A DNA stretch of 5,049 bases, from NCBI GenBank assembly GCA_947373615.1, contig CANBYN010000150.1, positions 1 through 5,049 of the forward strand, given 5' to 3'. Shown here one piece after another: positions 1 to 5,025 of this stretch. The notes beneath the pieces are model-generated. The model made no database searches and was not told the origin of the DNA. It saw nothing but the letters and a program-made list of their open reading frames with translations. Each line of letters begins with the position of its first letter. Positions within the stretch are counted from its first letter, which is position 1. Source of the DNA: Burkholderiaceae bacterium. Lineage in GTDB: Bacteria; Pseudomonadota; Gammaproteobacteria; Burkholderiales; Burkholderiaceae. A program made the position numbers and the translations under genes.

Positions 1-1
1 G

Positions 2-64
2 GGGCATTATCAAGGAGTGGTATCAATTGACCTAAGTCTAATTTCGAAGTCACCTGTAAAATAG
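2..64 (+). CDS. Possible 3' end of an upstream gene (partial)
   Basis: The frame beginning at base 2 stays open for 20 codons from the window edge and ends in TAG at 62-64, 15 nt before the next gene. The visible residues are GHYQGVVSIDLSLISKSPVK. The family cannot be recognised from so little. A second frame from base 3 also runs open, for ten codons to TAA at 33-35 (GIIKEWYQLT), so the true reading frame of an upstream gene, if there is one, is uncertain. If real, this gene would lie immediately ahead of the channel-like gene and could share its transcript. Confidence 0.3.
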   Translation, partial: GHYQGVVSIDLSLISKSPVK

Positions 65-79
65 CCTAAAGGCTAACCT

Positions 80-592
80 ATGACACTACAAGAAACCAAT
101 ATCGCTACCTCCTTGGATTTACCTGGGTACCTATTGGGTGCCACAATGCTTTTGCTAGTGATGATTTTTCATGGTGGTGTGTTACTGCAAATCGCTAAAC
201 GCTATGAAGTAAAAACTTTCCTTTATTTATCTGAAAATAAATATTCATCTGTTGCGCTGTGTTTTTATATCAGTGTGTTTTGCTTGTTCTTAACCCACAT
301 CGCTGAAATTATGATCTGGGGTGTAGCTCTATATGCTTTTAAATTACTTCCGGCTCTGGGGCAGAGTATTTTATTTAGCGGCAGCACTTACACTGCAATG
401 GGATTTATGGAGGATATTCTTCCGGATGGCTGGAAAATGCTGGCCGTCATTATTGCCTTCTCCGGAATGTTTGCTTTTGCATGGACTGCATCCGTCATGA
501 TTTCCATGACCAAAAACTTCCGTCAGGCGTACACCAAACTTCATATGGAAAAGCTCAATATTTCTTCTGAAATCATTGATCGTTTTAAATAA
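80..592 (+). CDS. Small two-TM ion-channel-like membrane protein with degenerate filter
   Basis: This 170-residue inner membrane protein has the layout of the bacterial two-transmembrane potassium channel type (Ion_trans_2-like). Hydrophobic segments lie at about residues 15-39, 56-88 and 118-143. Between the last two is a short pore-like segment, SGSTYTAMGFMEDILP (100-115). The context HIAEIMIWG (73-81) and the WTA (135-137) in the last helix match the 'hllEi..WA' and 'GWSTA' positions that I recall from small proteobacterial members. The filter position reads T-A-M-G-F (105-109) and lacks the Gly that normally follows in T-x-x-G-[YF]-G-D, having Met-Glu before Asp112. Selective K+ conduction is therefore doubtful. 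There is no cytoplasmic regulatory domain, only a short charged tail (144-170). The ATG at 80 is preceded by AAAGG (68-72) at 7-nt spacing. The oxidoreductase begins 3 nt after its stop, which suggests co-transcription. The family call is from motif recall; ion-conducting function is inference. Confidence 0.65.
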   Translation: MTLQETNIATSLDLPGYLLGATMLLLVMIFHGGVLLQIAKRYEVKTFLYLSENKYSSVALCFYISVFCLFLTHIAEIMIWGVALYAFKLLPALGQSILFSGSTYTAMGFMEDILPDGWKMLAVIIAFSGMFAFAWTASVMISMTKNFRQAYTKLHMEKLNISSEIIDRFK

Positions 593-595
593 GCA

Positions 596-1813
596 ATGAC
601 TAAAACTTGGGATGCCATCATTGTTGGTGGCGGTGCAGCTGGCTTATTTTGTGCGGGCGTGGCTGGCCAGCTTGGAAAAAAGGTCTTAGTTCTCGATCAT
701 GCGCAAGTCTTGGGAGAAAAGATTCGCATCAGCGGGGGAGGACGTTGCAACTTTACCAATCTTCATAGCGGTTCCGCCAACTTCTTATCGCTTAACCAGC
801 ATTTTGTGAAAAGCGCTCTTGCTCGCTATCCAGCATCTGAATTCATCAAGCTAGTCACTTCTCATGGAATTGATTATCACGAAAAGCATCAAGGGCAATT
901 ATTTTGTGATGACTCCGCTAAACAAATCATTGAGATGCTCTTTTCAGAATGCACTAAAGGGAAGGTGACGATACGCCATCCTGTCAGCGTTGCATCGATC
1001 ATGCGAGATGACTCGGATTGGGCGGTGCATGCCAATACTGGAGTTGAAAAGTCCAAGGCTGTCATTATGGCGACGGGAGGCTTGCCTGTTCCCGCCATTG
1101 GAGCTACTGCTTATTCCTTAGATATCGCTAAGCAGTTTGGCTTGACAGTGATTGATCCGCGTCCTGCTCTAGTGCCGCTTTCATTTACAGCAAATACTTT
1201 TGGCAACCTAAATGATTTGGCGGGATTAAGTGTCCCCGTCAGAATTGCAGCCGGTTCAAAAGGTCATCGTTATGGTGCGTGCAGGTTTATTGAGGACCTG
1301 CTCCTAACGCATAAAGGCTTATCAGGCCCTGCCGTCCTTCAGGCAAGTAGTTATTGGGAAGAGGGCGAGCCTATTCACATTGATTGGTTGGGAGCAATAG
1401 AGCGACCTGGTGGCTTTAACTGCGATGAACTTTTTAATAATGAGGAAAACCGTCTAAAACTTACAGAGACCATTTTGGCTTCAGTATTGCCACAACGTCT
1501 CGCCAAAGTATTTGCAGAGCAAAAAAATTTAATGGGTCGTAAATGGGCTGAGGTCTCTAAAAAAGATCGCCAGGCACTCAAAGAACTAATTACCAATTGG
1601 TCTGTTAAGCCCGCCGGTACCTTAGGCTGGAAGAAGGCCGAGGTGATGGTGGGTGGTGTAGATACTAAAGAGCTCGATGGTCAGACGATGATGTCACGTA
1701 AACATCCAGGACTCTTTTTTATTGGTGAGTGCGTAGATGTCACGGGTCATTTAGGCGGCCATAACTTCCAATGGGCTTGGGCTAGTGGCTTTGCCTGCGC
1801 GCAAGCCCTGTGA
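596..1813 (+). CDS. NAD(P)/FAD-dependent oxidoreductase, HI0933/BaiN family
   Basis: This is a cytoplasmic FAD-binding flavoprotein of 405 residues, the usual length for the HI0933-like (TIGR00275; BaiN/YhiN) family. The N-terminal Rossmann fold carries the dinucleotide motif GGGAAG (11-16) and the acidic end of beta-2 at Asp34. The family signature GEKIRISGGGRCNFTN spans 40-55, and a second FAD contact, ATGG, lies at 159-162. A middle domain carries the family's TH-x-GLSGP motif (238-245). The C-terminal FAD segment has the GE-x-x-DV-x-G-x-x-GG-x-N-x-Q pattern from about residue 377, with His where Tyr is common in the GGYN position. Relatives include BaiN, linked to bile-acid reduction in clostridia, and E. 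coli YhiN; the substrate here is unknown. The ATG at 596 sits 3 nt after the preceding stop with no strong ribosome binding site, so translation is probably coupled. Its TGA (1811-1813) directly abuts the stop of the converging TerC-family gene. Confidence 0.9.
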   Translation: MTKTWDAIIVGGGAAGLFCAGVAGQLGKKVLVLDHAQVLGEKIRISGGGRCNFTNLHSGSANFLSLNQHFVKSALARYPASEFIKLVTSHGIDYHEKHQGQLFCDDSAKQIIEMLFSECTKGKVTIRHPVSVASIMRDDSDWAVHANTGVEKSKAVIMATGGLPVPAIGATAYSLDIAKQFGLTVIDPRPALVPLSFTANTFGNLNDLAGLSVPVRIAAGSKGHRYGACRFIEDLLLTHKGLSGPAVLQASSYWEEGEPIHIDWLGAIERPGGFNCDELFNNEENRLKLTETILASVLPQRLAKVFAEQKNLMGRKWAEVSKKDRQALKELITNWSVKPAGTLGWKKAEVMVGGVDTKELDGQTMMSRKHPGLFFIGECVDVTGHLGGHNFQWAWASGFACAQAL

Positions 1814-2578
1814 TTATTGCTTTAATCGTTTTTTCTTCTCACGAGAGCGAATATTAAGTAGCTCCACAGCTAGAGAGAATGCCATTGCCACATACACATA
1901 ACCCTTTGGAATGTGAACTCCCATCCCTTCGGAAATCAACACTACGCCAACGACTGTGAGGAAGGAAAGGGCTAGCACTTTGATGGAAGGGTGACTTTGC
2001 ACAAAATCCCCGATTGGTTTTGCAGCAATCAACATAATCATCACTGAAGCTAGGACCGCGGCAATCATGACACTAATTTGATCAACCATGCCAACCGCTG
2101 TGATGACGCTATCTAATGAGAAGATAATGTCAAGCAAACCAATTTGTACCACTGAGCTAATGAACAGAGAGAGCATCGAGCGAGATTTATTTGAGCCACC
2201 TCCATCGCCATGCTCGTTGTCAAGCTCACCCAGTTCAACTTCAATATAGATTTCTTTTGAGGCCTTCCAAATGAGAAAGAAACCACCGAGCAATAGAATT
2301 AAATCTCTTCCGCTAATAGCGTGATCCGTAACGGTGAAAATGGGGTTGGTAAGACCCATTACCCATGAGAGACTCAGCAGCAGAAGGATCCGGGTCACCA
2401 AGGCAAATAGGAGGCCAAAGCGCCGTACTTTTTCCCGAATTTCTAGGGGTAGCCTATTTGCAATAACGCTAATGAAAATGATGTTGTCAATGCCAAGAAT
2501 GATCTCTAGGGCAGAGAGCGTCAAAAAGGCAATCCATGCATTAGGATCGCTGAGGAGTTGTATCAGGCTTTCGATCAT
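1814..2578 (-). CDS. TerC family integral membrane protein (YgdQ-like)
   Basis: This 254-residue polytopic inner membrane protein is very similar in layout and wording to E. coli YgdQ (TerC/UPF0053 group, COG0861). The two family signatures are visible: E25-x3-G29-x-D31-N32 within LEIILGIDNIIF, and LDIIFSLDSVITAVG (149-163) with Asp150, Asp156 and Ser157. These acidic membrane residues are thought to bind metal. Hydrophobic segments lie near 12-40, 56-74, 90-106, 136-164, 168-186, 200-216 and 226-243. A hydrophilic loop (113-134) separates the two halves. TerC-family members such as E. coli Alx and B. subtilis MeeF/MeeY are linked to Mn2+ export or to metalation of exported enzymes; manganese handling here is an inference, since YgdQ itself is poorly characterised. 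The tail (244-254) is strongly basic. The ATG at 2578 gives the expected short N-terminus (MIESLIQLLSDPNAW), although no clear Shine-Dalgarno sequence precedes it. Confidence 0.9.
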   Translation of the reverse strand: MIESLIQLLSDPNAWIAFLTLSALEIILGIDNIIFISVIANRLPLEIREKVRRFGLLFALVTRILLLLSLSWVMGLTNPIFTVTDHAISGRDLILLLGGFFLIWKASKEIYIEVELGELDNEHGDGGGSNKSRSMLSLFISSVVQIGLLDIIFSLDSVITAVGMVDQISVMIAAVLASVMIMLIAAKPIGDFVQSHPSIKVLALSFLTVVGVVLISEGMGVHIPKGYVYVAMAFSLAVELLNIRSREKKKRLKQ

Positions 2579-2641
2579 TTATTAAATTTAGTAATTAGGA
2601 TTGCGGTAAAGTGTATCTAAGTCTGTTTAATATTAAGGTCT
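2579..2641. promoter_or_regulatory. Divergent intergenic region, TerC-family gene / Bug receptor gene
   Basis: These 63 AT-rich bases separate two divergently read genes and must hold most of the 5' control sequence of both, unless promoters lie inside the coding regions. On the + strand, AAGG (2635-2638) lies only 3 nt before the receptor ATG, a short spacing for a ribosome binding site. TTTAAT at 2626-2631 resembles a -10 box, but the best upstream partner, TTGCGG (2601-2606), is 19 nt away. I see no convincing sigma-70 promoter or operator on either strand. Confidence 0.3.
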
Positions 2642-3628
2642 ATGACTAAGTCCACACAAATTATCAGGACATTTGTTCTCAGTGTCGCAACCTTTATTAC
2701 GTTTATTGGTTTTAATGCTGTTCATGCAGCTTATCCTGATAAGCCTATCAAGATCATTATCGGCTTTCCCGCTGGAGGCCCCTTAGATGCCCATATTCGA
2801 CTTCTAGTGGATAAGTTGCAATCATCCCTTGGTCAAACAGTGATTGTCGATTACAAGGCGGGTGCTGGCGGTGCTGTTGGCGCTCAGTTTGTTGCTCAAT
2901 CACCTCCTGATGGTTATACCGTCCTATTGGCTAATACTGGAACTATGGTGATTAACCCGGCGATTTATACCAAATCACCCTATGACACTTTAAAAGACTT
3001 TCAACCAGTTGCCAGAACCGCGCAACAACCACTTGCATTAATTATCAATCAGGATGTGCCTGCAAATTCTCTCAAAGAATTTATTGCATATGCCAAAGCT
3101 AATCCAGGAAAGTTGAATTACGGTTCTGCAGGCAATGGTGGAATATCTCATTTAGTTCCTGAGATGCTGAAAAGCGAGACTGGAATTTTTATGGTGCATA
3201 TTCCTTTTAAAGGTAGCGCTCCTGCCTTTACTGATTTGATTGCTGGGCATGTGCAATTTATGGCTGAGTCGGTTCCTCAGGCGGCGAATTATGCGAAGCA
3301 GGGAAAGGTAAAGGCCTTGGCAGTTACAAGTGCTAAGCGCAATCCTGCCTTGCCCAATACGCCCACTGTGATTGAGACTGGCGTAGCCAATTTGGAGGTT
3401 GTTGGCTTTTATGGAATTCTGGCTCCTAAGGGTACGCCACCTGAGGTGGTGGGTAAATTAAGTCAGGCTTTTAAAGAAACGCTTGAGTCACCCGATATTC
3501 AGAAGAAAATGATTGATCAGGGGGCTGATCCTGCGTACCTTAATGCAGACCAATTCTCAAAGTTTCTTGCTGCAGAAATGCCGCGCTGGGCTAAAGCGGT
3601 AAAGCAAGCTGGTGCAAAGCTCGATTAA
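2642..3628 (+). CDS. Bug/TctC-family periplasmic solute-binding protein
   Basis: This is a 328-residue secreted receptor of the Bug family (tripartite tricarboxylate transporter substrate-binding protein, TctC-like). A Sec signal peptide is visible: basic start, hydrophobic core at about 10-24, and an AxA-type cleavage site VHA at 27-29, giving a mature N-terminus AYPDKPIKII that is typical of the family. The ligand-site loop GFPAGGPLD lies at 41-49, the glycine-rich GAGGAVGA at 74-81, DGYT at 90-93 and NYGSAGNGG at 159-167. Total length is normal for the family. Bug proteins bind carboxylates or related small organic ligands in the periplasm and pass them to TctA/TctB membrane subunits. No tctA or tctB gene lies in the window, so it is an orphan receptor here, as most family members in Burkholderiales are. 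The ligand cannot be predicted. The gene is divergent from the TerC-family gene and convergent with the hemoglobin gene, 4 nt away. Confidence 0.93.
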   Translation: MTKSTQIIRTFVLSVATFITFIGFNAVHAAYPDKPIKIIIGFPAGGPLDAHIRLLVDKLQSSLGQTVIVDYKAGAGGAVGAQFVAQSPPDGYTVLLANTGTMVINPAIYTKSPYDTLKDFQPVARTAQQPLALIINQDVPANSLKEFIAYAKANPGKLNYGSAGNGGISHLVPEMLKSETGIFMVHIPFKGSAPAFTDLIAGHVQFMAESVPQAANYAKQGKVKALAVTSAKRNPALPNTPTVIETGVANLEVVGFYGILAPKGTPPEVVGKLSQAFKETLESPDIQKKMIDQGADPAYLNADQFSKFLAAEMPRWAKAVKQAGAKLD

Positions 3629-3632
3629 TTGA

Positions 3633-4022
3633 TTAGTTGGGCTGGTTTCTCATCCAATCAGCAGTGTTGAATAAGGACTCTTCTAGTTGCTTGGCGATAT
3701 TGCCTTCTATGCCACATTCTTCCAATGCCTTATACATGCAAGCAAGCCATTGATTGCGCTCTTTTAGTCCAATCTTAAATGAGAGATGGCGAGCTCGAAG
3801 CATGGGGTGACCGTATTTGGGTGAGTAGATATCAGGACCACCCATCCAGCCGGTAAGAAAGAATTTGAGCTTTTCGCGAGAAGTTGAGAGATCTTGGGGA
3901 TGCATGGCACGTAATTCCCCAAAAGTGGGCTCTAAAGCCATTAGATCATAGAAACGGTCCACTAGCTGATCAACTTTGTCGATGCCCCCAATGCTCTCAT
4001 AAATGGTCTGCCTTTCACTCAT
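3633..4022 (-). CDS. Group II truncated hemoglobin (TrHbO type)
   Basis: This 129-residue single-domain heme protein is of normal length for group II truncated hemoglobins. Aligning by eye with mycobacterial TrHbO places Tyr B10 at Tyr25 (RFYDLM), the proximal heme ligand His F8 at His79 (LRARHLSF) and Trp G8 at Trp92 (RNQWLACM). The group's GGP motif is at 61-63, followed by YGHPMLRARH (70-79). The CD1 position is His41 (AMHPQDL), where M. tuberculosis TrHbO has Tyr and Bacillus homologues Phe; some proteobacterial members also carry His. Likely roles are O2 or NO binding and redox protection in the cytoplasm, but none can be chosen from sequence. ATG at 4022 is the first possible start in frame, since TAA lies in frame just upstream at 4034-4032. 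The best ribosome binding site, AAGG (4041-4038), lies 15 nt from this ATG and fits better with an upstream ATG of another frame (see separate entry). Confidence 0.93.
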   Translation of the reverse strand: MSERQTIYESIGGIDKVDQLVDRFYDLMALEPTFGELRAMHPQDLSTSREKLKFFLTGWMGGPDIYSPKYGHPMLRARHLSFKIGLKERNQWLACMYKALEECGIEGNIAKQLEESLFNTADWMRNQPN

Positions 4023-4041
4023 ATTGTCATTTTAGTGCCTT
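4019..4041 (-). promoter_or_regulatory. Ribosome binding site and three-codon frame overlapping the hemoglobin start
   Basis: On the - strand, AAGG (4041-4038) stands 7 nt before an ATG at 4030-4028. That ATG opens a frame of only three codons, Met-Thr-Ile, closed by TGA at 4021-4019. The TGA overlaps the hemoglobin ATG (4022-4020). Ribosomes loaded at this well-spaced site would stop on top of the hemoglobin start and could reinitiate there. Alternatively, the same AAGG may serve the hemoglobin start directly at a long 15-nt spacing. The geometry is seen in the sequence; a coupling role is inference. Confidence 0.4.
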
Positions 4042-4053
4042 AAATTAAAGGAA

Positions 4054-4080
4054 TTGGCAGATTTTCAATTTCGGTATAGA
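4054..4080 (+). promoter_or_regulatory. Weak candidate sigma-70 promoter for the phasin-like gene
   Basis: TTGGCA at 4054-4059 matches the -35 consensus at five of six positions. TATAGA at 4075-4080 matches the -10 consensus at four of six. The spacer is 15 nt, shorter than the preferred 17. It would start transcription near 4087 and leave a leader of roughly 40 nt ahead of the phasin-like ATG. It is the best-looking pair in this divergent gap, but similar matches arise by chance in AT-rich DNA. Confidence 0.25.
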
Positions 4081-4114
4081 GTTAATAAGTGATTTTCATG
4101 AACCCCTTAATTGC

Positions 4115-4119
4115 AGGAG
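4115..4119 (+). promoter_or_regulatory. Strong Shine-Dalgarno site of the phasin-like gene
   Basis: AGGAG lies 7 nt before the ATG at 4127, a near-ideal site and clearly the best ribosome binding site in the window. It fixes the start of the phasin-like gene and suggests efficient translation, as expected for an abundant granule-coat or structural protein. Confidence 0.75.
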
Positions 4120-4126
4120 CATAAAA

Positions 4127-4645
4127 ATGGATGCAAAAGATTTACAAAAATGGCAACAAGAAAAAGCCAAAGAGCTGTTTGACTATTCCCATAAGCTTTT
4201 AGATGCCGCCAAGCAGCTGAGTGAGCACCATATTGCTGAGATGGAGTGGGGTATGAAAAATGCCTTAGATAGTGCTAAGTCAGCCGCTAAAAATGATTTA
4301 GAAATGTTAAAGGGTTTGCAGGTAGAGGCAGCTAAGGAGGCAGCTAAGCGTGCAGCTGTTTATCAAAAAAAGGTCAAGTCTATCTTGAAGGATATTGGCG
4401 AAAGTGCTGCAGATGAAACCGAGAAACATCTTGAAAAAGTGCGCAGCTCATTGGTTGATTGGCTAGAGGATGCAGAAAATAAGATGCCTTCACACGCCGA
4501 CAAGTTATCCAAAGTTGTTAATGAGATGTCTTCTACCGGCCAGAAGATGTTTAAAGAAGGGCGTCGAATTGTCAATCAAGTAGCTGATGCCGCCGAGAAG
4601 GGCGTTGATGATTTGGTTAAAAAATCCTCGGGAACAAAGAAATAG
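4127..4645 (+). CDS. Phasin-like, highly helical cytoplasmic protein
   Basis: This 172-residue protein is rich in Ala, Lys and Glu, with no signal peptide, no membrane segment and hardly any Pro. It should be almost entirely amphipathic helix or coiled coil. The pattern of residues 10-100 (charged start, HKLLDAAKQLSEHHIAEME, a central run of Ala/Lys, then YQKKVKSILKDIG) resembles the phasin family (PF09361 type), which coats polyhydroxyalkanoate granules. The tail (about 140-172) is helical and Lys-rich, ending KKSSGTKK, and could contact nucleic acid or acidic surfaces. Two EAAK units at 67-74 are encoded by a perfect 12-bp tandem repeat. The start is set by AGGAG 7 nt upstream, and a hairpin terminator follows the stop. 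The gene stands alone and no PHA synthase or other granule gene is in the window. The phasin call rests on composition and pattern, not on a catalytic motif; a generic coiled-coil or stress-related protein is the main alternative. Confidence 0.65.
   Translation: MDAKDLQKWQQEKAKELFDYSHKLLDAAKQLSEHHIAEMEWGMKNALDSAKSAAKNDLEMLKGLQVEAAKEAAKRAAVYQKKVKSILKDIGESAADETEKHLEKVRSSLVDWLEDAENKMPSHADKLSKVVNEMSSTGQKMFKEGRRIVNQVADAAEKGVDDLVKKSSGTKK
4325..4348 (+). repeat. Perfect 12-bp tandem direct repeat (2 copies) inside the phasin-like gene
   Basis: GAGGCAGCTAAG occurs at 4325-4336 and again at 4337-4348 with no mismatch. It is in frame and encodes Glu-Ala-Ala-Lys twice (residues 67-74), followed by a related RAA. 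The identity at every third base suggests a recent in-frame duplication by slippage. Gain or loss of a unit would change helix length by just over one turn without a frameshift. Confidence 0.85.
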
Positions 4646-4677
4646 TCTGGAAGAATGTAGACTTTAATACAGTATTC

Positions 4678-4712
4678 AATAAAACCGCCTCAAGATCTGA
4701 GGCGGTTTTATT
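4678..4712. terminator. Bidirectional rho-independent terminator
   Basis: A perfect 15-bp inverted repeat has arms 4678-4692 and 4698-4712 around a 5-nt loop (AGATC). The stem core is CCGCCTCA/TGAGGCGG, flanked by A-runs on the left and T-runs on the right, so each strand ends the hairpin in a U-rich stretch. It lies 33 nt after the phasin-like stop. It also includes the TAA stop (4710-4708) of the converging Trp-rich gene. It should therefore end transcripts from both sides. Confidence 0.9.
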
Positions 4713-4929
4713 TCCAGCCTTGTAGCCATAACTCCGTATTGGTCAGTTCGCGCCAAGCAATTTGTGAAGTCTTTTTAGAGTAGACAGCCTCAATCTCGAC
4801 GAATTCAATTTTTTCATTGGGAGGTTCCGGCAGAAAAACTTTACTAACCAAGAAATGCTTTTGCTTAGCAATTGGTTGGACTGCCGTCCATTTGCTTAGT
4901 AATAATTTTTTGGGGCTTAATTGATTCAT
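4708..4929 (-). CDS. Small Trp-rich protein, TIGR02450/DUF2389 family
   Basis: This 73-residue protein of unknown function matches the small conserved Trp-rich family (TIGR02450). Visible family landmarks are SPKKLLLSKWTAV at 5-17, KHFLV at 24-28, the IEAV segment at 46-49, IAWREL at 57-62 and the terminal GWK at 71-73; the tryptophans are W14, W59, W68 and W72. The start at 4929 was chosen because the family typically begins just before the KWTAV segment and because AGG (4939-4937) lies 7 nt upstream. An in-frame ATG at 4989 would add 20 residues (MGKSFNVWRFKKNSNTLGLF), which do not resemble the family and lack a clear ribosome binding site. There is no signal peptide or membrane segment. 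The stop codon sits within the shared terminator stem. The family call is from recall of its motif pattern, and no biochemical role is known to me. Confidence 0.85.
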   Translation of the reverse strand: MNQLSPKKLLLSKWTAVQPIAKQKHFLVSKVFLPEPPNEKIEFVEIEAVYSKKTSQIAWRELTNTELWLQGWK

Positions 4930-5025
4930 AAATAAGCCTAAAGTATTTGAGTTTTTCTTAAAGCGCCACACATTGAAACTCTTGCCCATTGCTTAAGAGT
5001 AAACCAGAAGAGGGCGTAAAAATAG

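Noticed and set aside
27..62. TTGACC (27-32) and TAAAAT (57-62) as a promoter for the channel-like gene
   Set aside because: Both boxes look good alone, but the 24-nt spacer is far too long for a sigma-70 promoter, and the region may be coding for an upstream gene.
889..1098. 69-codon open frame on the - strand inside the oxidoreductase gene
   Set aside because: It lies opposite a clearly recognised flavoprotein, has no ribosome binding site of note and no family resemblance; it is a shadow of the coding strand.
1375..1596. 73-codon open frame on the - strand inside the oxidoreductase gene
   Set aside because: Same reason: antisense to a conserved domain, with a Ser/Arg-rich composition typical of shadow frames.
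2334..2585. 83-codon + strand open frame opposite the TerC-family gene start
   Set aside because: Its Arg/Ser-rich, low-order sequence is the mirror of conserved TerC codons; the TerC signatures fix the real strand.
3629..3662. Imperfect inverted repeat around TTGGG and CCAATCAGC near the receptor/hemoglobin junction as a terminator
   Set aside because: The pairing is short and broken, it has no following T-run, and most of it lies in the hemoglobin coding sequence.
4363..4575. 70-codon - strand open frame inside the phasin-like gene
   Set aside because: The + strand gene has a near-ideal ribosome binding site, regular helical composition and a terminator; the antisense frame has none of these.
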